Below, one piece after another: positions 20,149-29,366 of a stretch of 64,000 bases of DNA; the first letter of the stretch is position 1; the number at the start of each line of letters is the position of its first letter. The notes under the pieces are model-generated. The model ran no database searches, was not told where the DNA came from, and was given only the letters and a program-made list of their open reading frames with translations. Source of the DNA: Colwellia sp. MB3u-41. Its GTDB lineage: Bacteria > Pseudomonadota > Gammaproteobacteria > Enterobacterales > Alteromonadaceae. Where the stretch lies: positions 186,001-250,000 of the forward strand of contig NZ_JACGUT010000082.1 of the NCBI RefSeq assembly GCF_014076845.1, read 5' to 3'. The translations under genes and the position numbers were made by a program.

Positions 20149-20736
20149 CTAGTTTTGTAGTAGTGGCCTAATTTTTTTATCTACCGCGTCTCGAGCTCTA
20201 AATATTCTCGAACGCACAGTCCCAACCGGACAATCCATGATATGTGCTATTTCTTCATAACTTAACCCTTCTAGCTCTCGAAGGTTAATTGCTGTGCGCA
20301 AATCATTGGGTAACTGTTCAATGGTATCAAAAATAACTTTTTTGATTTCATTGGTTAATAATAACTTTTCAGGAGAAGCGTTTTCTCGTAAAGCTTCACC
20401 TGAGTCATAAATTTCTGCATCCTCAACTTCTATATCAGAACCTGGTGGTTTTCGATTGCTAGCAACCATATGGTTTTTTGCGCAATTAACGGCTATTCGA
20501 TAAAGCCAGGTATAAAAAGCACTGTCCCCTCTAAAGTTAGGTAAAGCTCTATAAGCTTTAATAAATGCTTCTTGAACTATATCCGGTACATCACTGTGAT
20601 TCTTTACATAACGCGACACTAAATTTGCTACTTTATGCTGATACTTTGTCACCAAAAGGTTAAAAGCAGCCTTATCTCCGCGCTGTACTCGTTCAACCAG
20701 TTTTTGGTCAACGTTTATTTCGCTCATTTGAGCCAA
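20149..20736 (-). CDS. rpoE: RNA polymerase sigma factor RpoE (sigma-E)
   Basis: Group 4 (ECF) sigma factor for envelope stress. 195 residues. Region 2 includes DVPDIVQEAFIKAYRALPNF and FYTWLYRIAVNCAKNH. Region 4 includes RTAINLRELEGLSYEEIAHI and CPVGTVRSRIFRARD. A sigma-E-like promoter 66 nt or more upstream suggests it activates its own operon. It diverges from nadB, as in enterobacteria. Confidence 0.97.
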   Translation of the reverse strand: MAQMSEINVDQKLVERVQRGDKAAFNLLVTKYQHKVANLVSRYVKNHSDVPDIVQEAFIKAYRALPNFRGDSAFYTWLYRIAVNCAKNHMVASNRKPPGSDIEVEDAEIYDSGEALRENASPEKLLLTNEIKKVIFDTIEQLPNDLRTAINLRELEGLSYEEIAHIMDCPVGTVRSRIFRARDAVDKKIRPLLQN

Positions 20737-20801
20737 TACTCCTAATTATCACTTACTTCTAAAATCCGGTTCAACATTTGGCTCATGGCAAACACATCAA
20801 G

Positions 20802-20829
20802 TAGGACTGCACTTATTTGAAAAAGTTCG
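20802..20829 (-). promoter_or_regulatory. Sigma-E-type promoter in front of rpoE
   Basis: On the minus strand the -35 element CGAACTT (20829-20823) is followed after 15 nt by GTCCTA (20807-20802). This compares with the sigma-E consensus GGAACTT with a GTCTAA-like -10. Expected transcription start is near 20796, giving a leader of about 60 nt to the rpoE ATG. The elements are seen directly; use by RpoE is inferred from the E. coli autoregulatory loop. Confidence 0.6.
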
Positions 20830-20966
20830 AAAAAAGATCAAAATAATTCGTAAAACGATAAGAATTTATTCTTTTTTCGACATACACCCCGTTTTATCTG
20901 TTCCCACAGGTGAATAACCGTTAAGATTCCTGCTATATATATAGAATACATCAAAATCAGAATTTT

Positions 20967-22565
20967 ATGAACAAACAACATAACTGCGACGTATTAATTA
21001 TTGGTAGTGGTGCCGCGGGTTTAACACTTGCGTTACATTTAGCGAATAATGCCGATATTATTGTATTAAGCAAGGCGTTAGTTAATGAAGGTTCTACCTT
21101 TTACGCCCAAGGGGGTATCGCTGCTGTTTTTGATGAAAATGATAGTGTGGCAGATCACGTTAGCGACACGTTAATTGCCGGTGCTGGCTTATGCGACCAA
21201 GACATAGTGCAGTATACCGCTGAGAATGCCCGTGTATGTTTAGAATGGCTTATTGGGCAAGGTGTTAACTTTGACCAAGAAGAAGATGATCAAGGTGAAT
21301 TACGTTATCACTTAACCCGTGAAGGTGGGCACAGTCATCGCAGAATTCTTCATTCTGCTGACGCGACCGGTCAAGCCATTCAAACCACATTAGTGGATCA
21401 AGTTAAAAATCATCCGCGTATTAGAATTTTTGAACGTTACAATGCTGTTGATCTAGTCTGTGAGCCACCAACTGATGGCAACAATCAACAAAAGCGATGT
21501 ATTGGTGCTTATATCTGGAACCGAAATAATGAATGTGTTGAGCGTATTTTTGCTAAGAAAACAATTTTAGCAACAGGTGGCGCAAGTAAGGTTTATCAAT
21601 ATACTTCAAACCCAGATGTTGCCAGTGGTGACGGGATAGCGATGGCGTGGCGAGCAGGTTGTCGTGTCGCTAATATGGAGTTTAATCAATTCCACCCCAC
21701 TTGTTTATTTCATCCTGATGCTGGAAACTTTTTATTAACGGAAGCATTACGTGGTGAAGGTGCTATTTTACGCCGTCCTGATGGTAGTCGATTTATGCCT
21801 AGTTTCGATGAGCGAGCTGAACTTGCCCCGCGTGATATCGTTGCCCGCGCCATTGATTTTGAAATGAAGCGCCTTGGCGCTGATTGCATGTATCTAGATA
21901 TTAGCCACAAATCTGTTGATTTTATTAAACAACATTTTCCTAATATTTACGAGAAAACTCAATCTTTAGGTATCGACATTACCAAACAGCCTATGCCCGT
22001 TGTACCTGCTGCCCATTACACTTGTGGTGGTGTGATGATCAACAAGCAAGGGAAAACGGATATCGATAGCTTATATGCTATTGGGGAAGTTGCTTATACC
22101 GGTTTACACGGTGCTAATCGCATGGCAAGTAATTCATTATTAGAATGTTTAGTCTTTGCCCGCGCCGCCGCTTTAGATATCGAACAGAAAATAGATCTTC
22201 AGCAAAGTATTGTCGTTTTACCCGCCTGGGACGAAAGTCGTGTAACAAACTCCGACGAAGAAGTTGTTATACAACATAACTGGCATGAACTACGATTATT
22301 TATGTGGGACTATGTCGGGATTGTTAGAACAACAAAACGTTTAGAAAGAGCCTTGCACCGTGTTGAATTATTACAAAGAGAAATCGATGATTATTATCAA
22401 AATTTTCGGGTCAGTAATAATTTATTAGAATTAAGAAATTTAGTACAAGTTGCTGAATTAATTATTCGGTGTGCAATGGAACGTAAAGAAAGCCGTGGCT
22501 TACATTACACACTCGACTATCCTGAATTAAGTGAAGCAGCAACCTCAACCATTTTAACCCCCTAA
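20967..22565 (+). CDS. nadB: L-aspartate oxidase NadB
   Basis: FAD enzyme that oxidises L-aspartate to iminoaspartate, the first step of NAD synthesis. 532 residues. The dinucleotide-binding N-terminus is [20 protein letters not shown], followed by YAQGGIAAV and the substrate loop [13 protein letters not shown] fumarate-reductase-type C-terminal helical domain completes it. It diverges from rpoE. nadC, a later enzyme of the same pathway, is also in the window at 42.9 kb; nadA is not. Confidence 0.97.
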   Translation: MNKQHNCDVLIIGSGAAGLTLALHLANNADIIVLSKALVNEGSTFYAQGGIAAVFDENDSVADHVSDTLIAGAGLCDQDIVQYTAENARVCLEWLIGQGVNFDQEEDDQGELRYHLTREGGHSHRRILHSADATGQAIQTTLVDQVKNHPRIRIFERYNAVDLVCEPPTDGNNQQKRCIGAYIWNRNNECVERIFAKKTILATGGASKVYQYTSNPDVASGDGIAMAWRAGCRVANMEFNQFHPTCLFHPDAGNFLLTEALRGEGAILRRPDGSRFMPSFDERAELAPRDIVARAIDFEMKRLGADCMYLDISHKSVDFIKQHFPNIYEKTQSLGIDITKQPMPVVPAAHYTCGGVMINKQGKTDIDSLYAIGEVAYTGLHGANRMASNSLLECLVFARAAALDIEQKIDLQQSIVVLPAWDESRVTNSDEEVVIQHNWHELRLFMWDYVGIVRTTKRLERALHRVELLQREIDDYYQNFRVSNNLLELRNLVQVAELIIRCAMERKESRGLHYTLDYPELSEAATSTILTP

Positions 22566-22574
22566 TATCAGGTA

Positions 22575-22877
22575 TTAGCTATCCGCGTTATTGCTTAACT
22601 TAATAATAACGCGGCATAATCTTGCATATTGCTTGGCTGACAAACTCTTTTGAGCAATAAAATAGCTGGGTAAGCTTAGTTTTACTAGCCACCTTTTTAA
22701 GGGTGATTGTTGAAGCAGATAAGCATTTTCAGATGAACGACTTTCAAAGACCAACCAACACCCCCAAAAACCTATTCGACTTTCCGGACTTAATTGCCTT
22801 TTATCGTCAACCGAAAACTGACACTCCCCCCTTATATTAAGGGTAAAACTAGCGGGTTGGGTATAAATAATACGCAT
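22575..22877 (-). CDS. YgfX-like protein lacking the N-terminal membrane helices
   Basis: 100 residues from the ATG ending at 22877, 37 nt after sdhE. The pattern SPESRIGFWGCWLVFES, then SLSAKQYARLCRVIIKL, resembles the soluble C-terminal half of YgfX/CptA, the partner of SdhE, and the gene sits where ygfX is expected. YgfX normally has two N-terminal membrane helices and about 135 residues; here there is no hydrophobic segment. The frame extends up to 23000 inside sdhE, but that part is polar too. The family is recognised from weak similarity plus position. Confidence 0.55.
   Translation of the reverse strand: MRIIYTQPASFTLNIRGECQFSVDDKRQLSPESRIGFWGCWLVFESRSSENAYLLQQSPLKRWLVKLSLPSYFIAQKSLSAKQYARLCRVIIKLSNNADS
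22583..22614. terminator. Hairpin between convergent nadB and the ygfX-like gene
   Basis: CCGCGTTATT and its exact complement AATAACGCGG are separated by 12 nt. It begins 17 nt after the nadB stop and overlaps the last codons of the opposing gene. No clear T-run follows on the plus strand, so terminator function is inferred from position and GC content. Confidence 0.4.
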
Positions 22878-22914
22878 AAAGTTTATTTTATTATGCGTAT
22901 CTATAACATCTATA

Positions 22915-23166
22915 TTAAACTTTAACTCGCTTGAGGATGTGTTGCACCATGGCGTTAAGTTCTTTGTCTTCACAGACCTTATGCCCCATAAACCAAGCAA
23001 ATAACTCAGGATCTTGCTCTTCTAATAAACGTTCAAAAGTTTGCTTGTCTTTTTCTGACAGCAAATCATAAGCCTCTTCAACGAAAGGCATAAAAAGTAT
23101 ATCTAATTCAAGCATTCCACGACGGCAAGCCCATCTTAAACGCGGTTTATTATCGGTTAGTGACAT
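22915..23166 (-). CDS. sdhE: Succinate dehydrogenase FAD assembly factor SdhE
   Basis: Helps attach FAD covalently to SdhA and FrdA. 83 residues, the typical length. The family motif RGxxE is present as RRGMLELD near residues 15-22, followed by an acidic all-helical body (ERLLEEQDPELFAWF). It diverges from ygfZ, another factor tied to Fe-S and flavin enzyme maturation; sdhE-ygfX next to ygfZ is conserved in enterobacteria. Confidence 0.95.
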   Translation of the reverse strand: MSLTDNKPRLRWACRRGMLELDILFMPFVEEAYDLLSEKDKQTFERLLEEQDPELFAWFMGHKVCEDKELNAMVQHILKRVKV

Positions 23167-23337
23167 ACAACACCCTGTAAAATAAAATCTGTACTTATTC
23201 TAGCAAAGTCATTTGCCATTACAAAATTGTTTATCCGATCCAGAGAAATAAACTAACGAATCTCACCAGCACCTTGAATTTTCCAAGAAAGTCCTCATTA
23301 TTTAACCTAACAATAAAACAACAATGCTAACTTAATT

Positions 23338-24324
23338 ATGACAACCTCTGTTGAAAATACCCTACCTAGTTACGATAACCTCCCTGATGCTTGTGCCATT
23401 AGTTTAGCTGAATATGGTGCAATTGCTTTGCATGGAGCAGAACAAAGTAAATATTTGCAAGGACAAGTCACTTGTGATGTAAACACGCTTGCAGATGATA
23501 ACTTATTACTAGGGGGTCATTGTGACGCTAAAGGAAAGGTACTTTCTGTTTTTCGTTTAATTAATCGTCAACAAACACATTTATTATTGCAACCGACAGC
23601 AAGTATTAGTAAGTCACTCGTTGAATTGAAAAAATTCGGTGTATTTGCCAAAGTCACTATTGAGCAAACAGCAGATTTAGCGTTTTATGCGATTGCCGGA
23701 AAAAACGCAACTGAGGTTTTGCATCAGCAATTTGTTGAATTACCTAATAGCTTAACCCCCGTTTTGCAAGTTGGCAGTACCACGATTGTGTATTTAGCGG
23801 GCAAGCTAAAACGTTATCTTATTATTGATGAAGCGAAGATTGCAGAGAAAATAATCAGTGACTTTTCATTAGCGATTTACCCACAAGCGCTGTGGAATTT
23901 AATCGAAATTAACGAAGGTTTTCCTTTACTCGCTCCAGAAACAGTTTCTTCATATGTACCTCAAATGTTGAACTTACAAGCGATTCACGGCATAAGTTTT
24001 ACTAAAGGCTGTTACTTAGGACAAGAAACTGTTGCGCGTATGCAATATTTAGGGAAAAACAAACGCGCGTTATTTTCGTTAAAAAGCCCTTCAGCCAATA
24101 ATGAGTTAATAACCTTGCAAGCAGGTGATATTATTGAGCAGCAGTTAGGTGAAAACTGGCGTAAAGCAGGTGACCTTCTAGCCAGTTATATCAGTGGTGA
24201 TGGTATTTATTATCTGCAGGCTGTTTTAGCCAGCGATATCGATAGCACCACAAACTTACGAATTAAAAGCCATGAAAACTCTGCTCTAAGCTTGGTTGAA
24301 TTACCCTATAAATTAGCGGAATAG
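23338..24324 (+). CDS. ygfZ: Folate-binding Fe-S maintenance protein YgfZ
   Basis: Tetrahydrofolate-dependent protein needed for activity of some iron-sulfur enzymes, including MiaB. 328 residues. The GcvT-like fold is shown by ALHGAEQSKYLQGQVTCDV at about 32-50. The hallmark KGCYLGQETVAR lies in the second half, with the invariant cysteine. It diverges from sdhE and precedes slyD by 36 nt. Confidence 0.94.
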   Translation: MTTSVENTLPSYDNLPDACAISLAEYGAIALHGAEQSKYLQGQVTCDVNTLADDNLLLGGHCDAKGKVLSVFRLINRQQTHLLLQPTASISKSLVELKKFGVFAKVTIEQTADLAFYAIAGKNATEVLHQQFVELPNSLTPVLQVGSTTIVYLAGKLKRYLIIDEAKIAEKIISDFSLAIYPQALWNLIEINEGFPLLAPETVSSYVPQMLNLQAIHGISFTKGCYLGQETVARMQYLGKNKRALFSLKSPSANNELITLQAGDIIEQQLGENWRKAGDLLASYISGDGIYYLQAVLASDIDSTTNLRIKSHENSALSLVELPYKLAE

Positions 24325-24360
24325 TCGCTAGTTATATTTATTTAAAATTTAGGATATATA

Positions 24361-24852
24361 ATGAAAATTTCAGAAAATAAAGTTGTCGTTTTACACTATG
24401 CCGTATCCGACAGCGAAGATACACTCATCGACAGCTCTTATGACCACAGCCCTTTATCTATTATTCACGGTACAGGTTATCTCATTCCAGGCTTAGAAGA
24501 TGCCTTAACAGATCATGTTGTTGATGATAAATTCGAAGTCGCAGTAAGTGCTGAAAATGCTTATGGTGATCGCCATGATGAGTTTGTGCAAACCGTACCC
24601 AAAAGTATGTTTGAAAGCGTTGAAGATTTAGCGGTTGGTTCACAACTACGGGCTACAACCGACGATGGCGAGCAAACTGTTATTGTTATTGATGTAACAG
24701 ATGATGAAATAACCGTTGACGGAAACCATCCATTAGCGGGTATTGATTTAAAGTTTGATGTTGAAATTTTAGAAGTCCGTGATGCTACAGAAGATGAATT
24801 GAAACATGGACACGTCCATGGTGAAGGCGGTTGTGGCCACAGCCACGACTAA
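24361..24852 (+). CDS. slyD: FKBP-type peptidyl-prolyl isomerase SlyD
   Basis: Cytoplasmic prolyl isomerase and chaperone; its histidine-rich tail can bind nickel for hydrogenase or urease maturation. 163 residues. FKBP halves flank an inserted-flap domain (about 70-120). The start KISENKVVVLHYAV and the stretch IHGTGYLIPGLEDAL are typical. The tail HGHVHGEGGCGHSHD is metal-binding but shorter than in E. coli. A strong terminator follows directly. Confidence 0.94.
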   Translation: MKISENKVVVLHYAVSDSEDTLIDSSYDHSPLSIIHGTGYLIPGLEDALTDHVVDDKFEVAVSAENAYGDRHDEFVQTVPKSMFESVEDLAVGSQLRATTDDGEQTVIVIDVTDDEITVDGNHPLAGIDLKFDVEILEVRDATEDELKHGHVHGEGGCGHSHD

Positions 24853-24879
24853 TCACCATAAATAATGAGTTCGAAAAAT

Positions 24880-24918
24880 AAAAAAGCGAAATATAAGTAC
24901 ATTATATTTCGCTTTTTT
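24880..24918. terminator. Two-way Rho-independent terminator between slyD and the recQ-type gene
   Basis: A perfect 17-bp stem with a 5-nt loop (GTACA). The arms run 24880-24896 and 24902-24918, with six A on one side and six T on the other. It serves slyD on the plus strand and the converging helicase gene on the minus strand. Confidence 0.92.
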
Positions 24919-24934
24919 CATTAATTATTTGCCG

Positions 24935-26875
24935 CTAATTCTTCATGACACTGATCACTTTTTCACGCACTTCTTGATAACGAATATTTTCGCAACAGCC
25001 AAAGCCAGGTAACTGTTTTATTTTATTACGGCTAAAAAGCGGCACGGTTAATCCGGTTAAAAATCGGCACATCGTTTCTAAAGACAATACACCTTTGTGC
25101 TTGGTCGACATATGTTCGATAAGTGTCGTTAGCATGTCAACTATCACGGCGTCATCTGGCAAAGTACTTTTTTGTGAATAGCTTAGCTTAGCAAAGTTTC
25201 CTCGGCATACAGAACAATGCCCACAATGTTCAGGGGTGTTTTTATCATTAAAGTACAAGGATAAATTTCGACTCAGGCAAGACGCTAATTCAAAGAAGCG
25301 CACCAGTGTCGCAATACGTTTTATTTCTTTTTCTTCTTTATCAACAAAATAATCATGTAATGACTTAGCAAGGTTTTCAGCCGACAATAACCTTTTATTG
25401 ACACTAAATACTTCAGTGATTTTTTTTGTTTCCAAGGTGATCAATTGTTTCTCTTGTAGGTATTCCAAAGCAACAATCACTCGACCACGATCACAGCCAT
25501 AATGCTGAAATAACGCATCAAAATCTGGCTCTCCCCATACTTTCTTAAAGCCACTGTAGCTAAAAATAGTCGCAAGGAAGTCTTTGCGCTCACCTTCAAA
25601 ACAATTTAATACATCATCTTTATTGGTGGTAAATTTATATTTGAAATCAGCGAAATATGAAAACAACGGTTTAATAACGCCCTGTAGCTCTAACTGAACA
25701 AGTAATGTTCTCATCGGTAGTTGGCGAATATTACTGATATTTGACAACGACAAGCCTTGTAATTCCCAGCGTTCATTAAGGCATTCTTGTTGAATATTGT
25801 TTATGACACATTCGATACCACTCAGTTCAGGTGTGTCACCAAAAACAAAATTTTCAACGGTATTTAACCCATCTAAATTTGCCAAGGTAATACAATTTGA
25901 CGCTAAACCATCACGTCCTGCACGGCCAATTTCCTGACTGTAATTTTCAATTGATTTTGGTAAATCATAATGAATAACAAAGCGGATATCTGCTTTATCT
26001 ATACCCATGCCAAAAGCAATAGTCGCCACGATGATTTGTACTTTTCCCGACATAAAGTCTTCTTGGATCTTCTGCCGTTTTTCGCTAATAAACCCAGCGT
26101 GATAAGGTTGAGCATTCAAACCTTGCTGTGACAAAAAGCTTGCTACATACTCAGCGCTTTGTTGTAGAGTCACATAAACAATACCACAACCGGTTTGCGC
26201 GTTGATGTTCGTTAGCAATTGTTGATTTTTATCTTTGCTTGAAACCGCTAACACTGTTAAATCTAAGTTGTTTCGATAAAAACCCGTTTGCACAATATGC
26301 TCGGGTAAAATGTCGAATTTAGATGCCATGTCCTTTTTTACTTTTTTTGTCGCTGTAGCGGTTAATAAAAGTACCAGCGGAATATTCAGTTCTTGGCGAT
26401 AGTTAGGTAGTTTTAAATAATCGGGGCGAAAGTTATGACCCCATTCAGAGATACAATGCGCCTCATCGACAACCAACATTGAAACATTAACGGAATCAAT
26501 AAATTGGCGAAAACGTTCATTTTTAAAACGCTCGACTGACACCATAAGAATCTTTATTTTACCGCTGCGAGTATCCGCCATCACTTGCTGATTTTGCACA
26601 GGCGTTAATGTCGAATCAATACTTGCCGCCGCTATACCTTTCGTCTCTAAAAAGGCTAATTGGTCTTTCATTAGCGCCAGCAAAGGAGAAACAACAATAG
26701 TTAAGTGAGGAAGTTCTATAGCCGCTAACTGATAACATAATGATTTACCTGAGCCAGTCGGAAATATTGCAAGAGAAGATTGGCCATTGAGGAGCTGTTC
26801 AATCGTTTGTTGCTGCCCATCACGAAAGGCATCAAAGCCAAAGGTTTGCTTGAGTGAGTTAACAAGAGGTGACAC
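24935..26875 (-). CDS. RecQ-family ATP-dependent DNA helicase
   Basis: Superfamily 2 3'-5' DNA helicase. 646 residues. Walker A is FPTGSGKSLCYQLA, the DExH box is VVDEAHCISEWGHNFR, motif III is LTATAT and motif VI is SQEIGRAGRDG. An RQC-type zinc site near 550 is CLSRN...HCGHCSVC. The C-terminus after the zinc site is short and I see no HRDC domain, so this may be a paralogue and not the RecF-pathway RecQ itself. It converges on slyD with a shared terminator. Confidence 0.85.
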   Translation of the reverse strand: MSPLVNSLKQTFGFDAFRDGQQQTIEQLLNGQSSLAIFPTGSGKSLCYQLAAIELPHLTIVVSPLLALMKDQLAFLETKGIAAASIDSTLTPVQNQQVMADTRSGKIKILMVSVERFKNERFRQFIDSVNVSMLVVDEAHCISEWGHNFRPDYLKLPNYRQELNIPLVLLLTATATKKVKKDMASKFDILPEHIVQTGFYRNNLDLTVLAVSSKDKNQQLLTNINAQTGCGIVYVTLQQSAEYVASFLSQQGLNAQPYHAGFISEKRQKIQEDFMSGKVQIIVATIAFGMGIDKADIRFVIHYDLPKSIENYSQEIGRAGRDGLASNCITLANLDGLNTVENFVFGDTPELSGIECVINNIQQECLNERWELQGLSLSNISNIRQLPMRTLLVQLELQGVIKPLFSYFADFKYKFTTNKDDVLNCFEGERKDFLATIFSYSGFKKVWGEPDFDALFQHYGCDRGRVIVALEYLQEKQLITLETKKITEVFSVNKRLLSAENLAKSLHDYFVDKEEKEIKRIATLVRFFELASCLSRNLSLYFNDKNTPEHCGHCSVCRGNFAKLSYSQKSTLPDDAVIVDMLTTLIEHMSTKHKGVLSLETMCRFLTGLTVPLFSRNKIKQLPGFGCCENIRYQEVREKVISVMKN

Positions 26876-26905
26876 AAGAAGTACCTATTAAATAAATGAG
26901 TTAAA

Positions 26906-26953
26906 AAAACGAGTACCAACAGACAATTGAAAATCACTGTTGATACTCGTTTT
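26906..26953 (-). terminator. Rho-independent terminator after the phosphate-binding-like gene
   Basis: Arms 26906-26922 and 26937-26953 pair over 17 positions with one G-U wobble on the minus-strand RNA. A run of seven T on that strand (26909-26903) follows. It closes the porin and binding-protein unit. Confidence 0.8.
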
Positions 26954-26969
26954 ATAATACCAGAGTTAT

Positions 26970-27389
26970 TTAAAAGGTTTTAATCACTTTAACTTTATCA
27001 CTAACTTTAGCAGCATCAATATAACCAATGGCATCAGGGTTAGCCGCAACAAAACTTAAAACCTCAGCATCGTTGTCAAATTCTGCTAAAGGTTTGGCCT
27101 TACCAGAGAAAATTTGCTTAGCCCAATAAGATTTAACTTGGTAGCTAGTCTTTTTCAACACTTTACTTTCAAACTCTTCTCGAGCCGCACTTTCATCCTT
27201 TAAATTTGCTGCCATAACAGAAGCACCGTTAGCAAATTTCTTATTTTTACCTAAAAAAATCCGAGAGATGTCTCTGTCGGTCAGCGCACTAGAATTAGCC
27301 GGGTTAACAATAACAGCAATATCGGCAGAAGCCGTTAAACTAAAGCCTATTGAAAGTAAGATCGCAGTGACTTTTATATATTTCATCAT
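26970..27389 (-). CDS. Small periplasmic phosphate-binding-like (PstS-type fold) protein
   Basis: About 139 residues, starting MMKYIKVTAILL just after a GGGG ribosome site; the second ATG (27386) is equally possible. A signal peptide ends near TASA. The mature part (DIAVIVNPANSSALTDRDISRIFLGK and ending in IGYIDAAKVSDKVKVIKTF) is the short, single-domain form of the PBP-like fold often labelled a phosphate ABC transporter substrate-binding protein. It is much shorter than PstS (about 320). No permease or ATPase gene is near. It starts 7 nt after the porin stop, so the two are surely co-transcribed. Confidence 0.8.
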   Translation of the reverse strand: MMKYIKVTAILLSIGFSLTASADIAVIVNPANSSALTDRDISRIFLGKNKKFANGASVMAANLKDESAAREEFESKVLKKTSYQVKSYWAKQIFSGKAKPLAEFDNDAEVLSFVAANPDAIGYIDAAKVSDKVKVIKTF

Positions 27390-27396
27390 CAATCCC

Positions 27397-28542
27397 CTAA
27401 AAAACAGTAACAAGTGAAGTGCGGAATAAACCAGCATCATTGACACCATTAAGGTCATCATTAAAACCGGTATATTCAAACTTTAATGACGCTGAGCTAT
27501 GAAAATCCCAACGTAAACCAACAGTAACATAGCTTGAGTCATTTTTTTGATCAGTTATAGTCTTTTGTGTTGGCAATTTTAAAGCGTCAAGAGGAGTTCC
27601 TGACGGTATAACGCTAGTAAAATCGTTCGCCGCAGTGTCTTCATCAACACCGTAAGTAATGTGTACTAAGTAATTATCAAAGCGCTTACCTAGCATCACA
27701 TAATAAGACTCTTCTTCACCTAATATCGTATTATCTATTTTAAGCGTTGTATATTCGCCAACAACTAAGATGCCTTCATAGTCAATTTGAAAGCCAAGTT
27801 CAGTGAACGTTGCTTTGTCTTCAAAAATACTAGTATTGCCTGCAAAGGTTGGGTAACCATTTTCACTCCAAAGCTTAGCAAGTCCATCTAATTCAGTTAA
27901 AGGTATTGATACATCAGCATTAAAATAAGCCGCTCTTAAGGTTAACCAATCTCTGTTAAAGGTAGCAGCGCCACCTAAGATATTATCCATGCTAGGCTTT
28001 GTTTTTTCACCAAAGACTTCGATTTCATCGGAGTTATTACCCGCAATAAAATGGTAAGTCGTATCAAATTCTCCAAGAGTACTACTGTATATACCGCTAA
28101 GACCGTCAAAGGTATTAAAAATTAAATCGTAAACACCTTTTGGTGGTGTTATCCACGGATAAGCATACGAAACATCTAAAAAGTCTGAGTACATAAAGAA
28201 AGGTGCTCGTTGACGCCCAGCCAAAACCCTAAAGTTATCGTTTACGTTATAGCTAACGTAGGCCCATTCAAATTCAGTATCCCAATCATTATCACCGCGC
28301 GAAACAATTTGTGCAGTAATATCAAGACCTTCACCTATATTACTTGATGCTTGAATTGCCAGTAATGAACCATTTTTAAAGTCAAAAGTATCATTAAAGC
28401 CATACAGTTTTTCATCACTCGATGTAGTGATACCACCTGTTATTGAAGCGAAGCCACTTAAATTGATATCTGCTTGAGCCGTATAGGAAATAAAGCTACT
28501 AGCAATCGCTAGTACCGCTATTTTACTTTTCATATTATTCAC
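27397..28542 (-). CDS. Outer-membrane porin-like beta-barrel protein
   Basis: 381 residues. A signal peptide (about 1-24, ending AQA) is followed by alternating beta strands rich in aromatic and acidic residues. The last residue is phenylalanine (SLVTVF), typical of BAM-dependent barrels. The stretch FRVLAGRQRAPFFMYSDF is usual in alteromonad porins. The substrate cannot be read from sequence; co-transcription with a phosphate-binding-like protein hints at an anion. Three tandem 8-bp repeats sit just upstream of its ribosome site AAGGTGA. Confidence 0.82.
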   Translation of the reverse strand: MNNMKSKIAVLAIASSFISYTAQADINLSGFASITGGITTSSDEKLYGFNDTFDFKNGSLLAIQASSNIGEGLDITAQIVSRGDNDWDTEFEWAYVSYNVNDNFRVLAGRQRAPFFMYSDFLDVSYAYPWITPPKGVYDLIFNTFDGLSGIYSSTLGEFDTTYHFIAGNNSDEIEVFGEKTKPSMDNILGGAATFNRDWLTLRAAYFNADVSIPLTELDGLAKLWSENGYPTFAGNTSIFEDKATFTELGFQIDYEGILVVGEYTTLKIDNTILGEEESYYVMLGKRFDNYLVHITYGVDEDTAANDFTSVIPSGTPLDALKLPTQKTITDQKNDSSYVTVGLRWDFHSSASLKFEYTGFNDDLNGVNDAGLFRTSLVTVF

Positions 28543-28550
28543 CTTAGAGT

Positions 28551-28574
28551 TTATGTTCTTATGTTCTTATGTTC
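28551..28574. repeat. Three tandem copies of TTATGTTC in the porin leader
   Basis: The unit TTATGTTC occurs three times in a row, 9 nt upstream of the porin ATG on the opposite reading sense. On the mRNA strand the unit reads GAACATAA. The repeats lie just upstream of the ribosome site AAGGTGA, not in the reading frame. Confidence 0.85.
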
Positions 28575-28810
28575 TTACTGTATTGTTAAAATAAAGTTGC
28601 TTTAATAAAAGCTAACCCAATGAAGTATAGATGAATATTATAAAAGTGTCATACAAGAAAAGCAAAAGGATAACAGATAAAGAAAAAAATAAAATACCAG
28701 CCACTTTTGAGTAAAAATAACTTTTTAAATTGAGGCATATGTCGTTAAAATCAACATATTTCATACGTATGTATAAAATATGTTAAGTTAACTGAACATT
28801 TAAATACTGA

Positions 28811-29161
28811 TTATATCTCTGCAGCGATTACCGATATTTCAATGAGTAATGCATTTCGTGCCATACCAGCTTCGACACAAGCTCTTGCCGGAGCAAAACC
28901 CTCGGGGATCCAGTTATCCCAAATGTTATTCATTTTTGAAAAGTCACTCATATCTTTTATGTAAATTGTTGCCGATAAAATATGCTTTTTATCACTACCT
29001 GCTTGCTCTAGTAATTCATCAACCTTCTCTAACATTGAATGTGTTTGTTCTTCAATGCCAAAGCTCGCATCTTTGCAAACTTGCCCGCATAAATAAATGA
29101 CACCGTTATGTTTAACAATACGGCTCATTCTTGTTTTTGTTTCTTGTCTGATAATAGTCAT
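28811..29161 (-). CDS. RidA-family protein
   Basis: Members of this family hydrolyse reactive enamine/imine intermediates or have related roles. 116 residues in the YjgF/RidA fold. It starts [20 protein letters not shown] and contains [10 protein letters not shown] and a C-terminal [21 protein letters not shown]. The arginine needed by true RidA deaminases appears to be kept in ARACVE. It looks like the RidA subfamily with N-terminal R-MS-IV, so the exact substrate is open. It stands alone, diverging from the EF-hand gene. Confidence 0.88.
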   Translation of the reverse strand: MTIIRQETKTRMSRIVKHNGVIYLCGQVCKDASFGIEEQTHSMLEKVDELLEQAGSDKKHILSATIYIKDMSDFSKMNNIWDNWIPEGFAPARACVEAGMARNALLIEISVIAAEI

Positions 29162-29366
29162 TTTTATTCAGTAATTATTGATTTTGTTAAAGTATATACT
29201 CTACCTACAGCAGAATGTAGCTTCGATACAGATATCATGAATAAACTTTCACCGATGAATATTCAAATAACTCTTATTCGTTGAATCTTGCAATTAAACA
29301 TTCACAAACAGGGTAATTAAAGATAAAGTCTTTAATAGATGTAATACTTATTAAAAAGGAATACTG

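Noticed and set aside
28543-28810. Possible Pho box before the porin and phosphate-binding-like genes
   Set aside because: A GTGTCATA-like half was found near 28646 but with no second repeat and in the wrong orientation for the porin.
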